Part shown: piece after piece, positions 33,355 through 43,300 of the stretch
How the letters are laid out: each line of letters opens with the position of its first letter
How positions within the stretch are numbered: position 1 is the stretch's first letter
Source: Sphingomonas lutea
Lineage (GTDB): Bacteria; Pseudomonadota; Alphaproteobacteria; Sphingomonadales; Sphingomonadaceae
Assembly (NCBI RefSeq): GCF_014396785.1
Contig: NZ_CP060718.1
Coordinates: 578,501 to 642,500 of the forward strand
Length of the DNA stretch: 64,000 bases
Direction: 5' to 3'
Translations under genes and position numbers: made by a program
Notes under the pieces: model-generated
Database searches by the model: none
Seen by the model: only the letters and a program-made list of their open reading frames with translations
Told to the model about the DNA's origin: nothing

Positions 33355-36102
33355 ATGATCCCCCTGCCGCTTCCTGCCTTGCACGCGACCCACGCCGGAA
33401 TCTGGCTCGCTGCGCAGGACGATGAGGTTCGCGAGGCGACGCGGGGCGAGGCCATCGCGCGGGCGGCGGAGACGCCGCACATCATCCTTAATGCGCCTCT
33501 CGTGGGGCAGCGGCTCGGCTACCCCGAACTTAGCGGGCTCGACCTGCTCGAGCTGTTCGCGTTCGTGCATCCGGCGCGGTTCGCGGTGCCGACCGTGCCC
33601 GGCATGGCGCGCGCGATCGGGCTTGATCTGGCGGACGATGAACCGGCCGCGCTGACCCTGCTGCGGATCGCGGATGGGTTGTTGGCGAAGCTTGGCGACC
33701 CCGACTGGCGCGAGCGCGAAGGGGCATGGACGTCGAATGTCACATTGCACCGCCTGGGCTGGGGCTGGGCGCCCCTGATCGGCGCCCGGCTGGCGCGGCC
33801 CGAGCGAGGCGAGCGCATCCTCTTCTCGCGGCTCAAGCAGTGGGACGAGAGCGGGGAGCGCGTACCGCCGCTGGCGGTGACGGTGGCGGCCGCGCAGGCG
33901 CGCGCCGAACTCGATCGCCTGACCGGGAATGTCGAAGCGCGCGAAGGGCAGCGCGCAATGGCCGAGGCGGTCAGCGGCATCTTCGCCGCCAAGCGCGCCA
34001 AGGATTCGCCCAACCTCCTGCTGGCCGAAGCCGGTACGGGGATCGGCAAGACGCTCGCTTATCTTGCCCCTGCTTCTCTGTGGGCGCGGGCGAGCGGCGG
34101 TACGGCGTGGGTGTCGACCTACACCAAGGCGCTGCAGCGGCAACTCGATGCCGAAGGGCACAAGATCGTCGCTGACCCCGACGAACGTGCGCGGCGGATC
34201 GTCGTGCGCAAGGGACGCGAGAATTATCTGTGCCTGCTCAACCTTGAAGACGCATTGCAGGGTGCATTTGCGGGGCGCGCGGCGATCCTGGCGCAGCTGG
34301 TTGGGCGCTGGGCGGCTTACACCAAGGACGGCGACATGGTCGGCGGCGACTTGCCCGGCTGGCTACCCAGCTTGTTCCGCCGCGCCGGCGCCACGGCCCT
34401 GACCGACCGGCGGGGGGAATGCGTTTATGCCGGCTGCCCGCATTATCGCCGCTGCTTTATCGAACGCGCCGAGCGGGCGAGTCGCGACGCCGATCTGGTC
34501 ATCGCCAACCATGCGCTGGTGATGGTCAATGCCGCGCGCGCCCGCGAGGACGCGCCGGGGCGCATCCTGTTCGACGAGGGTCATCACCTGTTCGATGCCG
34601 CCGATTCGACCTTTGCCGTGACCTTCGGCGGGCAGGAAGCGATCGAACTCAGGCGCTGGATCGTCGGGCCCGAAGGGCGGTCGCGCGGACGGCGGCGCGG
34701 GTTGGCGGCGCGGCTGATGGACGTTGCGTCATACGACGAGGAAGGCGGGCGCGCGCTCGAGGCGGCGGTCGAGGCGGCGCGCGGACTGCCGTCCGACGGC
34801 TGGGCGCAACGACTGGTCGAGGGCGACCCCTACGGGCCGGTCGAGGCGTTGCTCGCCGAGGTGCGCGGCACGGTCTACGCGCGGGCCAAGGCGCAGGAGG
34901 CGGGCTACGGGCCGGAGACTGAACTGGCCGAGCCGGACGGCGCGCTGGTCGAACGCGCGGCGCAGGCGATGGCGGCGCTCGACGGCTTGCAGAAGCCGCT
35001 GGCGGCACTCGGCCGGCGACTTGAGGCGGTGCTCGAGGATGCGCCCGACTGGCTCGACACGCAGGCGCGTGCGCGGGTCGAAGGGGCAATCCGCGGGCTG
35101 ACCTGGCGGCGCGAAACGGTGGCGGCATGGGTCGCGCTGCTGGCGCGGATCGGTGGCGAGGGGGATCCCGATTTCGTCGACTGGCTGGCGGTCGAGCGGA
35201 TCGACGGGCGCGAATATGACGTCGCAATTCATCGCCGCTGGCTCGACCCGACCAAGCCGCTCGCGCAGGCGGTGCTGCAGCCGGCGGACGGCGTGCTGGT
35301 GACATCGGCCACGCTGCGCGCTGGCGAAGGCTGGACGGCAGCGGAGGCGCGCACGGGCGCGGCGCATCTGCCGGGCGCCGTCGGACATTTCGAGGCGGAA
35401 AGCCCGTTCGATTATGCCGGCTGTTCGGAAGTTCTGATCGTGACCGATATCAAGCAGGGCGACCTGCCCGCGCTGTCGGGCGCTTATGCGCGGCTGATCG
35501 AAGCGGCGGGCGGGGGCACCCTCGGGCTATTCACCGCGGTGCAAAGATTGAAGGCGGTACACGCCAAGATTGCCGACCGGCTGGCGCGCGAGGGGCTGCC
35601 ATTGCTGGCGCAGCATGTCGATCCGATCGATGCCGGGACCCTGGTCGACATCTTCCGCGACGATCCGCGCGCCTCGCTGCTCGGCACCGATGCGCTGCGC
35701 GATGGGGTCGACGTGCCCGGTCATTCGCTGCGGCTGGTGGTGATGGAGCGCGTGCCCTGGCCGCGGCCGACGGTGCTCCACGCGGCGCGGCGGATCGTTG
35801 GCGGCGGCAGCGCCTATGACGACCGCGTCGTGCGGGCGCGGCTTGCGCAGGCGTTTGGACGGCTGATCCGGCGGCAGGGGGATTGTGGAACGTTCGTCAT
35901 TCTCTCGGCGGCGATGCCTTCGCGGCTACTGTCGGCATTTCCGGCGGGCGTGCAGATCCGCCGCGTGGCCCTGGAGGAAGCGATTGCGCGGGTCGCTGCG
36001 ATCCTGCCAGCGACGCGAGAGGCGCAGGCGCAGGCCGACAGAGGCGCGGCGCAGCCCCATCATGATGCGCATGGCCTCTTTCCCCGAGCCGGGGAGGATT
36101 AA
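33355..36102 (+). CDS. DinG/XPD-like Fe-S ATP-dependent DNA helicase
   Basis: This 915-residue SF2 helicase has Walker A AEAGTGIGKTLAYL at about residue 226 and DEAH-box variant LFDEGHHLFD near 405. Four Cys fit an Fe-S cluster (C293, then CVYAGCPHYRRC with C356, C361, C367). The C-terminal helicase domain contains LLGTDALRDGVDVPGHSLRL and AFGRLIRRQGDCG. Residues 1-200 precede the helicase and contain pieces such as SGLDLLELFAFVHPARF that recall the rear half of a DEDD exonuclease without its catalytic acids. The start is ATG 33355, with GTG 33349 two codons upstream as the alternative. DNA repair role inferred from family. Confidence 0.9.
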   Translation: MIPLPLPALHATHAGIWLAAQDDEVREATRGEAIARAAETPHIILNAPLVGQRLGYPELSGLDLLELFAFVHPARFAVPTVPGMARAIGLDLADDEPAALTLLRIADGLLAKLGDPDWREREGAWTSNVTLHRLGWGWAPLIGARLARPERGERILFSRLKQWDESGERVPPLAVTVAAAQARAELDRLTGNVEAREGQRAMAEAVSGIFAAKRAKDSPNLLLAEAGTGIGKTLAYLAPASLWARASGGTAWVSTYTKALQRQLDAEGHKIVADPDERARRIVVRKGRENYLCLLNLEDALQGAFAGRAAILAQLVGRWAAYTKDGDMVGGDLPGWLPSLFRRAGATALTDRRGECVYAGCPHYRRCFIERAERASRDADLVIANHALVMVNAARAREDAPGRILFDEGHHLFDAADSTFAVTFGGQEAIELRRWIVGPEGRSRGRRRGLAARLMDVASYDEEGGRALEAAVEAARGLPSDGWAQRLVEGDPYGPVEALLAEVRGTVYARAKAQEAGYGPETELAEPDGALVERAAQAMAALDGLQKPLAALGRRLEAVLEDAPDWLDTQARARVEGAIRGLTWRRETVAAWVALLARIGGEGDPDFVDWLAVERIDGREYDVAIHRRWLDPTKPLAQAVLQPADGVLVTSATLRAGEGWTAAEARTGAAHLPGAVGHFEAESPFDYAGCSEVLIVTDIKQGDLPALSGAYARLIEAAGGGTLGLFTAVQRLKAVHAKIADRLAREGLPLLAQHVDPIDAGTLVDIFRDDPRASLLGTDALRDGVDVPGHSLRLVVMERVPWPRPTVLHAARRIVGGGSAYDDRVVRARLAQAFGRLIRRQGDCGTFVILSAAMPSRLLSAFPAGVQIRRVALEEAIARVAAILPATREAQAQADRGAAQPHHDAHGLFPRAGED

Positions 36103-36482
36103 TCGAGCGCGGCTTCGAGCTTGTTGCGGAGTGCGATCAGACGGAAGACATCGACGCCCGCAGCCTCTTCACGCATTTCAGGTGGCGGCGGCGCAACGGC
36201 AGCCGCCGGCATGGGGGCTTCGGGCGCATCCTTGCCGCGCAGCAGCTTCTGCACGCCGCGCACGGTATAGCCTTCCTGGTTGAGCAGGCGATGGATGCGC
36301 CGCACGAGATCGACGTCGGCGGGGCGGTAATAGCGGCGATTGCCCGCGCGCTGCATCGGGCGAAGCTGGGGGAAACGAGTTTCCCAATAGCGCAGGATAT
36401 GCTGCGCGACGCCGAGCTCTTGCGATAGCTCGCCGATCGTCAGGAGCGCGCCGGGATCCTTGGCTCCGGCGGTTGCCATCAC
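36099..36482 (-). CDS. MerR family transcriptional regulator
   Basis: This 127-residue regulator has the Mer[24 protein letters not shown] at about residues 13-32, the wing [20 protein letters not shown], and [21 protein letters not shown] Pro-rich linker and a short helical C-terminus follow. No ligand-binding Cys pair is evident. It sits directly after ihfA (4-base overlap), an arrangement common in alphaproteobacteria, and converges with the helicase gene, overlapping its stop by 4 bases. Target unknown. Confidence 0.9.
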   Translation of the reverse strand: MMATAGAKDPGALLTIGELSQELGVAQHILRYWETRFPQLRPMQRAGNRRYYRPADVDLVRRIHRLLNQEGYTVRGVQKLLRGKDAPEAPMPAAAVAPPPPEMREEAAGVDVFRLIALRNKLEAALD

Positions 36483-36811
36483 CCCTTCGTGATCCGATCA
36501 CGCATGATCTGGCTGGCGCGGAACGTCATCACGCGTCGCGGCGCGATGGGCACTTCGACGCCCGTCTTCGGGTTACGGCCGATGCGCTGGCCCTTGTCGC
36601 GAAGGATGAACGTGCCGAAGCCGGAAATCTTGACGTTCTCACCTTCCGACAGGCCGTGGCACATGTGGAAGAGGACGCGTTCGACGAGGCTAGCCGATTC
36701 GGCTCGAGACACGCCGAGCCGCCGATGAACGATGTCGGCAAGGTCTGCGCGGGTCAACGTCCCGTTCAAGCCTGCATCCTTGCCCAGTCGCGCGATCCCA
36801 AGATCCGCCAT
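36479..36811 (-). CDS. ihfA: Integration host factor subunit alpha
   Basis: This 110-residue HU/IHF-family DNA-bending protein forms a heterodimer with IhfB. Seen: [20 protein letters not shown], the core [19 protein letters not shown], the DNA-contacting arm [18 protein letters not shown], and the final helix [13 protein letters not shown]. The chosen ATG (36809-36811) has a GGGAG 8 bases upstream; an upstream in-frame GTG/ATG region adds non-homologous sequence. Roles include recombination, replication and promoter architecture. It lies between fabH and merR. Confidence 0.94.
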   Translation of the reverse strand: MADLGIARLGKDAGLNGTLTRADLADIVHRRLGVSRAESASLVERVLFHMCHGLSEGENVKISGFGTFILRDKGQRIGRNPKTGVEVPIAPRRVMTFRASQIMRDRITKG

Positions 36812-36915
36812 TGAAATATCTCCCGCCGCACCGGCGTCCCCCGCCGGAGATTGCACTTTCGTAATGGAATTTGGTCGTGTCGGCAAATCGACTTTCGACG
36901 AATTGCCGATGTTTT

Positions 36916-37875
36916 TCAATATCTGAGCGCCGCCGCGCCCCAAGTAAAGCCTCCGCCCATCGCTTCCAGCACCACCAGGTCGCCGCGCTTGATCCGTCCG
37001 TCTTTAACGGCCGTATCAAAGGCCAGCGGAACCGAGGCCGCCGAGGTGTTGGCATGCTCGTCAACCGTGACCACCACTTTGTCGGCCGGCAAACCGAGTT
37101 TCCGCGCAGTTGCGTCAAGGATTCGCGCATTGGCCTGATGCGGCACGACCCAGTCGACATCGTCGGCGCTGAGGCCCGCCGCAGCGAGCACTTCGTTAAG
37201 CACCCCGGCGAGGTTGACCACGGCATGGCGAAACACCTCCCGCCCCTTCATACGCAATTTGCCGACGGTTCCGGTCGTCGACGGCCCGCCATCGACGAAC
37301 AACAGGTCGTTGTGCCGGCCATCGGCATGAAGCTTGGTGGCAAGGATCCCGCGATCGCCCTCTTCCGCGGCGAGCACGAGCGCGCCGGCACCGTCGCCGA
37401 ACAAAACGCAGGTCGCGCGGTCTTCCCAGTCGAGGATCCGGCTGAACGTTTCCGCGCCGATCACCAGTGCCTTGGACGCGCTGCCCGACCGAAGCATCGA
37501 ATCGGCCACCGTCACGGCATAAAGGAAGCCGGTGCAAACGGCGTGGACGTCGAACGCGATGCAATCGTCGATGCCAAGCGCGGCCTGGACCTTGGTCGCA
37601 GACGACGGAAAAGTCTGGTCCGGGGTCGCGGTGGCAAGGACGATCAGCTCGATCTCGGTGGCGTCGATCCCGGCATGCTCAAGCGCCCTGCGCGCCGCCG
37701 CCGTCGCCAAGCTGGCCGTCGTCTCGCTGTCGTCGGCGATGTAGCGGCTCTTGATCCCGGTGCGCTCGACGATCCAGGCGTCGGAAGTTTCGACCGTTTC
37801 GGCCAGTTCCGCGTTGGACACGCGGCGCTTGGGCAAGGCGGACCCGGCGCCGAGGACGACCGCGCGGCGGGTCAT
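36916..37875 (-). CDS. fabH: Beta-ketoacyl-ACP synthase III
   Basis: This 319-residue condensing enzyme starts fatty-acid synthesis by joining acetyl-CoA and malonyl-ACP. The catalytic triad is intact: Cys114 ([12 protein letters not shown]), His246 ([12 protein letters not shown]) and Asn276 ([12 protein letters not shown]). [16 protein letters not shown] and the terminal [17 protein letters not shown] are also typical. Its ATG overlaps the plsX stop (ATGA), giving the classical plsX-fabH pair. A much longer in-frame reading upstream lies within plsX and was not accepted. Confidence 0.97.
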   Translation of the reverse strand: MTRRAVVLGAGSALPKRRVSNAELAETVETSDAWIVERTGIKSRYIADDSETTASLATAAARRALEHAGIDATEIELIVLATATPDQTFPSSATKVQAALGIDDCIAFDVHAVCTGFLYAVTVADSMLRSGSASKALVIGAETFSRILDWEDRATCVLFGDGAGALVLAAEEGDRGILATKLHADGRHNDLLFVDGGPSTTGTVGKLRMKGREVFRHAVVNLAGVLNEVLAAAGLSADDVDWVVPHQANARILDATARKLGLPADKVVVTVDEHANTSAASVPLAFDTAVKDGRIKRGDLVVLEAMGGGFTWGAAALRY

Positions 37876-38918
37876 TTGGCGGCACCATTGGCAAAGGCGT
37901 GGGCGCGGAAATTGTCGAGATCCTCGCCGATCTTCCGCGTGATGTCGTTGCGGACCATGCTCGCCGCGACGGCGATGGCATTGGCCACGCCCTTGGGATT
38001 GGCGCCGCCGTGGCTCTTCACCACTAGCCCGTTGAGGCCGAGGAAGACCGCGCCATTGTGGTTGTTCGGGTCGAGATGAACCTTGAGCAGGTTGAGCGCG
38101 GGGCGCGACAATGCGAAGCCGGCCTTGGAGCGGAGCGAACTCTTGAAGGCGCGGCGCAGCAGATCGGTGACGAAGCGCGCGGTCCCTTCCGCGGTCTTGA
38201 GCGCGATGTTGCCCGAAAAGCCGTCGGTAACGACGACGTCGACATTGCCGCGGCTGAGCTGGTCGCCCTCGGTAAAGCCGTCGAAGCGCAGCGGCAGGTA
38301 ATCGGCATCGCGCAGCAGGGCGGCGGCTTCCTTGAGCTCGTCGGTGCCCTTGAGCTCCTCGGTACCGATGTTGAGCAATTTGACGCGGGGTTTGGCGTTG
38401 CCGAGCACCGTGCGGGCATAAGCCGCGCCCATGACCGCGAACTGAACCAGGTTCTGCGCATCGCATTCGGTATTGGCGCCGAGGTCGAGCATCACGCAGT
38501 CGGTGCCGAGCGTGGGCAGCAAAGCAGCAAGCGCGGGGCGGTCGATCCCCGGCATCGTGCGCAGCGCGAGCTTGGACATCGCCATCAGCGCGCCGGTATT
38601 GCCGCCAGACAGTGCGGCATCGGCCTGATGCTCTTTGACCGCGTTGATCGCCATGCCCATCGATGTGGTGCGGGCGCGGCGGATCGCCTGGCTCGGCTTT
38701 TCGCTCGCCGCAATCGAATCGGGCGCGTGGATCAGGGTAACGCCGCTGGCGAGGATCTTGTGCTGCGCGAGTTCGGCGCGGACGGTCTTTTCGTCGCCGT
38801 AGAAGACGAACTGCAACGTCGGGTCTTTGCGGCGCGCGCGGGCGGCGCCGGCGATGATCGCGGCATGGCCGCTGTCGCCGCCCATGGCGTCGATGGCGAT
38901 GCTTGGGCCCCCGGTCAT
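37872..38918 (-). CDS. plsX: Phosphate acyltransferase PlsX
   Basis: This 348-residue peripheral membrane enzyme converts acyl-ACP to acyl-phosphate for phospholipid synthesis. Seen: [20 protein letters not shown] at the N-terminus, [20 protein letters not shown], the [20 protein letters not shown] stretch, [20 protein letters not shown] and [20 protein letters not shown]. All are family hallmarks. It lies 16 bases after rpmF and overlaps fabH; the rpmF-plsX-fabH operon is widely conserved. Confidence 0.97.
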   Translation of the reverse strand: MTGGPSIAIDAMGGDSGHAAIIAGAARARRKDPTLQFVFYGDEKTVRAELAQHKILASGVTLIHAPDSIAASEKPSQAIRRARTTSMGMAINAVKEHQADAALSGGNTGALMAMSKLALRTMPGIDRPALAALLPTLGTDCVMLDLGANTECDAQNLVQFAVMGAAYARTVLGNAKPRVKLLNIGTEELKGTDELKEAAALLRDADYLPLRFDGFTEGDQLSRGNVDVVVTDGFSGNIALKTAEGTARFVTDLLRRAFKSSLRSKAGFALSRPALNLLKVHLDPNNHNGAVFLGLNGLVVKSHGGANPKGVANAIAVAASMVRNDITRKIGEDLDNFRAHAFANGAAK

Positions 38919-38934
38919 GCGGGGCGCCTTGGGC

Positions 38935-39114
38935 TTAGGCCTCGGTCGAGACGATTTCGCGGCCGTTATAATGGCCGCAGGCCCCGCACAAATTGTGCGG
39001 CAGCTTGAGTTCGCCGCAATTCGGGCATTCCTGGAAGGTCGTGGCCTTCAGCGCGTGATGGCTGCGGCGCATGTTGCGCTTCGAGGGCGATGTTTTTCTT
39101 TTAGGGACAGCCAT
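38935..39114 (-). CDS. rpmF: 50S ribosomal protein L32
   Basis: This 59-residue L32 reads [20 protein letters not shown] at the start. It then carries a zinc-ribbon pattern of four Cys in [18 protein letters not shown], and ends in [11 protein letters not shown]. Length and sequence are typical for alphaproteobacteria. It is the first gene of the rpmF-plsX-fabH operon. The start is ATG 39112-39114. Confidence 0.96.
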   Translation of the reverse strand: MAVPKRKTSPSKRNMRRSHHALKATTFQECPNCGELKLPHNLCGACGHYNGREIVSTEA

Positions 39115-39267
39115 TCCGGCACCTTTAGCTTCAATAAAAATTGCGACGATCTGCGCCAGTTTCCAGCGGGATCACCCCACGGCGGCACTCGGATCGTCGC
39201 GAACAGCGGCCCCTATAGCGAATGAGGGCGGGAGTGCAAGGTGGTCGAACGGCGTCTTCACGCGCCG

Positions 39268-39295
39268 ATGTCTGCTTTCGACCCATTGCAGACAT
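39268..39295. repeat. Short palindromic intergenic repeat, copy 2
   Basis: The arms ATGTCTGC and GCAGACAT form a perfect 8-bp stem around TTTCGACCCATT. The core is shared with the element at 2183-2212, and its left half recurs at 40351 (AATGTCCGCTTTCCACCC). It lies between the divergent rpmF and amidohydrolase genes. No coding function is evident. Confidence 0.6.
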
Positions 39296-39334
39296 TGGAC
39301 TTGCGGATAATCTGCGCGGCAAAGGGGCCGCATC

Positions 39335-40339
39335 ATGTCATTCCTGTTGTTTCTTGCCGCACTGGCTTCTCAACCAAGTCACGCGGAAATTCCGCCGCCC
39401 ATCATCGACATGCACATGCACGCCTGGTCGCTTAAGGAGTTTGGCGGGGAGAGCGTGCCCGGCTGTGTCGGCTCAAAGGGTATCGACATGCACGGAATCG
39501 ACCCAGCCAAGCCCTTCGACTTCACCGCCCAAGTGACATGCAAAGTGATGATGCAGTCGCCTGGAACCGATGCCGCGGTCCTGGCCGAGACCGTCGCTCA
39601 TATGAAAAGATTCAATATCGTCGCCGGGGTCATTTCCGGGGATCGTCCGATTGTTGCCGCATGGCACAAGAAGCATCCCGACCGTTTCATTCCCGCGGCC
39701 AACTTCTTTCTCGACGAAGGGCTGCCGCCTGCCTCGCACGTACGAACTCTTGAAGCACAGGCCCGGAGTGGGGAAACAAAAGTCTTTGCCGAGGTAACAG
39801 CCCAATATCGGGGGCTCCCTCCTGATCACCCCGCGCTTGAGCCTTTCTACGCCATGGCCGAACGGCTTGATGTGCCAGTCGGCATTCACATGGGTTATGG
39901 AGCGCCAGGCGGACCCTATTGGGTTTATCCCAAATACCGCGCCGCACTAGGCAACCCGCTATTGTTAGAGGACCTGCTCGTCCGACACCCGAAAATGCGG
40001 GTCTATGTCATGCATGCCGGCATGCCGATGGTGGACGAAATGATCATGTTGCTGAACGCGCATCCTCAGGTGTTCGTCGATATTTCGGCCGACAACTGGG
40101 GCGTCCCGCGAAAGGAGTTTCATTTCATTCTCAAGCGACTCGTTGATGCCGGCTATGCAAGACGCATCATGTTTGGCAGCGACCAGATGGTATGGCCGCA
40201 AACCATCGCGGTCGCAATCGATGCGATCACCGGCGCGGACTTCCTGACTGAGGCGCAGAAGCGCGACATCCTATACAACAATGCGGCGCGGTTCCTTCGC
40301 TTGAGCAAAGAGCAAATTGATCGCCACCACGGGCGCTAG
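39335..40339 (+). CDS. Secreted amidohydrolase-family protein (ACMSD-like)
   Basis: This 334-residue protein has a signal peptide (MSFLLFLAALASQPSHA). The amidohydrolase-2 barrel follows: metal motif PIIDMHMHAWS, central His at VPVGIHMGYGAPGG and VYVMHAGMPMVD, and the catalytic Asp in IMFGSDQMVWPQT. The C-terminal DILYNNAARFLRLS is typical. Metal ligands look complete, so a hydrolase or decarboxylase is likely, but the substrate is unknown. An AAAGGGG lies 7 bases before the ATG. The stop codon sits in a 14-bp palindrome. Confidence 0.85.
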   Translation: MSFLLFLAALASQPSHAEIPPPIIDMHMHAWSLKEFGGESVPGCVGSKGIDMHGIDPAKPFDFTAQVTCKVMMQSPGTDAAVLAETVAHMKRFNIVAGVISGDRPIVAAWHKKHPDRFIPAANFFLDEGLPPASHVRTLEAQARSGETKVFAEVTAQYRGLPPDHPALEPFYAMAERLDVPVGIHMGYGAPGGPYWVYPKYRAALGNPLLLEDLLVRHPKMRVYVMHAGMPMVDEMIMLLNAHPQVFVDISADNWGVPRKEFHFILKRLVDAGYARRIMFGSDQMVWPQTIAVAIDAITGADFLTEAQKRDILYNNAARFLRLSKEQIDRHHGR

Positions 40340-40344
40340 CGCCC
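40331..40344. terminator. Perfect palindrome at the amidohydrolase stop, possible terminator element
   Basis: GGGCGCTAGCGCCC is a perfect 14-bp palindrome containing the TAG stop. No T-tract follows on either strand, so intrinsic termination is weak. It lies in the 45-base gap between two convergent genes, next to a half copy of the palindromic repeat at 40351. Confidence 0.35.
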
Positions 40345-40384
40345 GGTCTCAATGTCCGCTTTCCACCCTAACCGCCGTCGCAGG

Positions 40385-41053
40385 CTAAGCCGCTGCCAAC
40401 ACCGCATCCCCGACGAACGGGTTGGTCGCGCGTTCGTGGCCGAAGGTGGACATCGGGCCGTGGCCGGGGACGAAGGCGGTGTCGTCGCCCATCGGCCAGA
40501 GGCGTGTGGTGATCGACTGGATCAGCTGCTGCTGATTGCCGTGGGGAAAATCCCAGCGGCCGACCGATCCCTGGAACAGCACGTCGCCGACGATCGCGAG
40601 CTTCGATTCAGGGTGGTGGAAGACGACGTGGCCGGGCGTGTGGCCGGGGCAGTGGCGGACCTGGAGCGTAAGGTCGCCGACCGTCACCTGGTCGCCGTCC
40701 TCAAGCCAGCGCGCGGGGGCGAAGGGCTGGCCGGTGATGCCGTACTTCGCGCCGTCCTCGCGCAGCCGTTCGATCCAGTAGATGTCGTCCTTGTGCGGGC
40801 CCTCGATCTCGACCCCCAGGTCCGCGGCGAGGATCGCGGCCGATCCGCAATGGTCGATATGGCCGTGGGTCAGCAGGATCTTCTCGATCGTCACGCCGAC
40901 CTGCGACGCCGCAGCCTTGAGCTTGGGCAGGTCGCCGCCCGGGTCGGTGAAGGCGCCGCGCATCGTGGCGGTGCACCAGATCAGGCAGCAATTCTGCTGC
41001 AGCGGCGTCACCGGGATGATCGTCGCCCGCAGCGGCGGCTGCGGCTGGCTCAT
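40385..41053 (-). CDS. MBL-fold metallo-hydrolase (glyoxalase II-like)
   Basis: This 222-residue metallo-beta-lactamase-fold enzyme carries the HxHxDH motif [12 protein letters not shown], later [14 protein letters not shown], Asp in [14 protein letters not shown] and the final His in [11 protein letters not shown]. All binuclear metal ligands are present. The family (GloB-like, YcbL type) hydrolyses thioesters such as S-lactoylglutathione. Its ATG overlaps the stop of the M19 dipeptidase gene (ATGA), so the two form an operon. Confidence 0.88.
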   Translation of the reverse strand: MSQPQPPLRATIIPVTPLQQNCCLIWCTATMRGAFTDPGGDLPKLKAAASQVGVTIEKILLTHGHIDHCGSAAILAADLGVEIEGPHKDDIYWIERLREDGAKYGITGQPFAPARWLEDGDQVTVGDLTLQVRHCPGHTPGHVVFHHPESKLAIVGDVLFQGSVGRWDFPHGNQQQLIQSITTRLWPMGDDTAFVPGHGPMSTFGHERATNPFVGDAVLAAA

Positions 41054-42303
41054 TGGCGGGGAAGCGTCGCCATGGAGGCCGGCTCGCTGCGCATCTCGGC
41101 CGCGACGGCCTCGGCCCGGCGCAGTGCGCGAAGCACGTTGCCGCCCGCCAGTTTGGCAAGGTTGGCGTCGCTCCACCCGCGGCGGATCAGCTCGGCGAAG
41201 AGGTTGGGATATTCCTCGACCCCGTCGAGGCCCTCGACGCCATAAGGGATGCCGTCGAGATCGCCGCCGATGCCGACATGATCATGCCCGGCGACGCGCA
41301 CGACATGTTCGATGTGATCGGCGACGGCCGGCACGTTGACCGGTGGGCGCGGGTTTGCCGCTTCCCAAGCCTTTAGAGCGGCCTCGGCCTGGGCCTTGCT
41401 GTTTGGAAAGCGCGCCTTCAGCCGCGCTTCCTCGCCCGACCGATTCTGCGCCCACGCCCACACCTTGGGGTCGAGGAAGCCGGGGACGAAGGTAATCATC
41501 ACCACGCCGCCATTTGCGGGCATCAGACGCAGCACGCCGTCGGGGACGTTGCGCGGATGCGGGTCAAGCGCGAAGGCGTTGGAGTGCGAGAAGATGACCG
41601 GCGCGCGGGTCGCGGCGATGGCGTCGCGCATCGTCGCCGCCGATACGTGGCTCAAATCGACCAGCATGCCGAGCCGGTTCATTTCCTTGACCACCTCGAG
41701 CCCCACGGGGGCGAGCCCGTCATGCCTGGGCTCATCGGTGCCAGCGTCGGCCCAGTCCGTCGTCTGGTTGTGGGTGAGCGTCATGTAGCGCGCGCCGAGG
41801 TTGTAGAATTGGCGCAGCGCGGCAAGCGAGCCGCCAATCTGCCGCCCGCCCTCGATCCCGAGCAGCGAGCCGATGCGGCCCGCGCGGTGGATGCGGACCA
41901 TGTCGTCGGCGGTGCGCGCCAGTTCGAGATCGCGTGGATAAGTGCCGATGATCCGCCGCGCGGTGTCGATCTGCTCGAGCGTGATGCGGATCGCCTCATC
42001 GCCGGTGATCGTGCCGCTGATATAGACCGACCAGAATTGGCCGCCGACGCGCCCTGCGCGGAGCCGTGCCATGTCGGTCATCAGCGGCTTGGCGCGCTGG
42101 TCAGTCCCGCTGGCAAGGCCAGCGACGCTGCCGCCATGATCCTCGCGCAAGGCCCAAGGCAGGTCGTTGTGGCCGTCGATAAGCGGCGTGCGCGTGAGGA
42201 TGCGGTCGATCCGCGCCTGGGTGCGCGGATCGACTGTCTGGGCCGGGGCGGTGGTCGCAAGGCCGAACAGAAGCGCGGCGCCAATCAATAGTCGGGTTTT
42301 CAT
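41050..42303 (-). CDS. M19 membrane dipeptidase family protein, complete metal site
   Basis: This 417-residue exported renal-dipeptidase homologue has a signal peptide ([20 protein letters not shown]). The metal-site motifs are intact: [12 protein letters not shown] (HxD), [12 protein letters not shown] (bridging Glu), [12 protein letters not shown] (His), [18 protein letters not shown] (His) and [14 protein letters not shown] (Asp). It should be an active zinc dipeptidase in the periplasm. It heads a two-gene unit with the MBL hydrolase. Compare the homologue at 62577-63698, which lacks several of these ligands. Confidence 0.92.
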   Translation of the reverse strand: MKTRLLIGAALLFGLATTAPAQTVDPRTQARIDRILTRTPLIDGHNDLPWALREDHGGSVAGLASGTDQRAKPLMTDMARLRAGRVGGQFWSVYISGTITGDEAIRITLEQIDTARRIIGTYPRDLELARTADDMVRIHRAGRIGSLLGIEGGRQIGGSLAALRQFYNLGARYMTLTHNQTTDWADAGTDEPRHDGLAPVGLEVVKEMNRLGMLVDLSHVSAATMRDAIAATRAPVIFSHSNAFALDPHPRNVPDGVLRLMPANGGVVMITFVPGFLDPKVWAWAQNRSGEEARLKARFPNSKAQAEAALKAWEAANPRPPVNVPAVADHIEHVVRVAGHDHVGIGGDLDGIPYGVEGLDGVEEYPNLFAELIRRGWSDANLAKLAGGNVLRALRRAEAVAAEMRSEPASMATLPRQ

Positions 42304-42372
42304 GGCGCGGGTTTAGGAAGAGCCTTGTCCCCGCGCAATCGGGAGGGGTTGCCGCGCGCGCCGGAGCCGTCA

Positions 42373-42624
42373 ATGAAGGCGGCGATGAGTCATTGCCCCG
42401 ACATTGAAGAATTGATGCATTTCGATCCCGACGAAGGGATCGCCAATCTCGATGAGCATCTCGACCGGCTAAAGGCCGCGGCGGAAAGCCACGGCTTCAA
42501 GTTCGACCGACATGCGGCGCGCAACGAGCTGCAGGCGGCGACGTTCGGAAAGAGGCGTCCGGCAGTCGCGCGGCTGCTGCTGTCGCCCACTGGCGCGATG
42601 GCGATCGAGGTTCGCGGCGGCTAG
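42373..42624 (+). CDS. Small conserved-looking protein of unknown function
   Basis: This 83-residue acidic/basic protein starts MKAAMSHCPDIEELMHFDPD. It has a predicted amphipathic helix (HLDRLKAAAESHGFKFDR) and ends LLLSPTGAMAIEVRGG. A GGAG lies 6 bases before ATG 42373, which supports this start. No known domain is recognised. It converges with pdeM, overlapping the end by 4 bases. Confidence 0.6.
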   Translation: MKAAMSHCPDIEELMHFDPDEGIANLDEHLDRLKAAAESHGFKFDRHAARNELQAATFGKRRPAVARLLLSPTGAMAIEVRGG

Positions 42625-43283
42625 GCCGCCAGCGGGAAGCGAAGCAAGCGGTCGGACACCGGAACGAGCGCCGCGGCGCCGTGCCCGACATTGCCCATGA
42701 TCTGCGGATGATGAGCGTCGAGCCCGCCGGTCAGCGAGCCGAAGGCGGGCAGGATGACCTTGGTCGGCGACATTACGAAGCAGCGCCGCGATACGCGCCG
42801 CCCGCGCACCTGCAACCGCAGCTTGGGGTGAAAATGGCCCGACATTTCCGGTCGAGGATCGTCGCGCACCGCCTCATGTCGAAGGACGATGCCGCCGACT
42901 TCGACCTCTTCGGCCAGGCTCCCGCCGCAATGGTCGGCAAAGCCGGGATCGTGATTGCCGACGATCCAAGTCCAGTCGGTGGCGCTGGTGAGGTGCAGCA
43001 GCATCTCACGCGCCTGCGCCGGTAGGCGGTCACAGCCGAAGCGGTCGTGGAAGCTGTCGCCCAGGCAGTAGATCCGTTTGGCCCCGGTACGCGCGACCTC
43101 CTGAGTTAACGCCGTCAGTGTCGCCTGCGAATCATAAGGCGGGAGGAACTGGCCGAAGCGCGCAAACCAGCTTGCCTTTTCAAGGTGCAGGTCGGCGACC
43201 AGCAACGCCTCGCGCGCCGGCCAGAACAGCGCGCCTTCGGGCGTGGCCGCGAACGTTTCGCCTGCGAACGAAAAGGGAACCAT
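42621..43283 (-). CDS. pdeM: Ligase-associated DNA damage response endonuclease PdeM
   Basis: This 220-residue calcineurin-like phosphoesterase is of the PdeM type. The metallophosphatase motifs are present: LLVADLHLEKASWFARFG, YCLGDSFHDRFG, WIVGNHDPGF and MSGHFHPKL. PdeM belongs to a co-inherited set with an Lhr-like helicase, an MBL exonuclease and an ATP-dependent DNA ligase, believed to repair DNA damage. Helicase and exonuclease genes lie 2-6 kb away in this window; the ligase is not here. Confidence 0.92.
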   Translation of the reverse strand: MVPFSFAGETFAATPEGALFWPAREALLVADLHLEKASWFARFGQFLPPYDSQATLTALTQEVARTGAKRIYCLGDSFHDRFGCDRLPAQAREMLLHLTSATDWTWIVGNHDPGFADHCGGSLAEEVEVGGIVLRHEAVRDDPRPEMSGHFHPKLRLQVRGRRVSRRCFVMSPTKVILPAFGSLTGGLDAHHPQIMGNVGHGAAALVPVSDRLLRFPLAA

Positions 43284-43300
43284 GTCCGCCCAATCGGGCG

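Noticed and set aside
36871..38079. Plus-strand 402-codon open frame
   Set aside because: Antisense to fabH and plsX, both complete.
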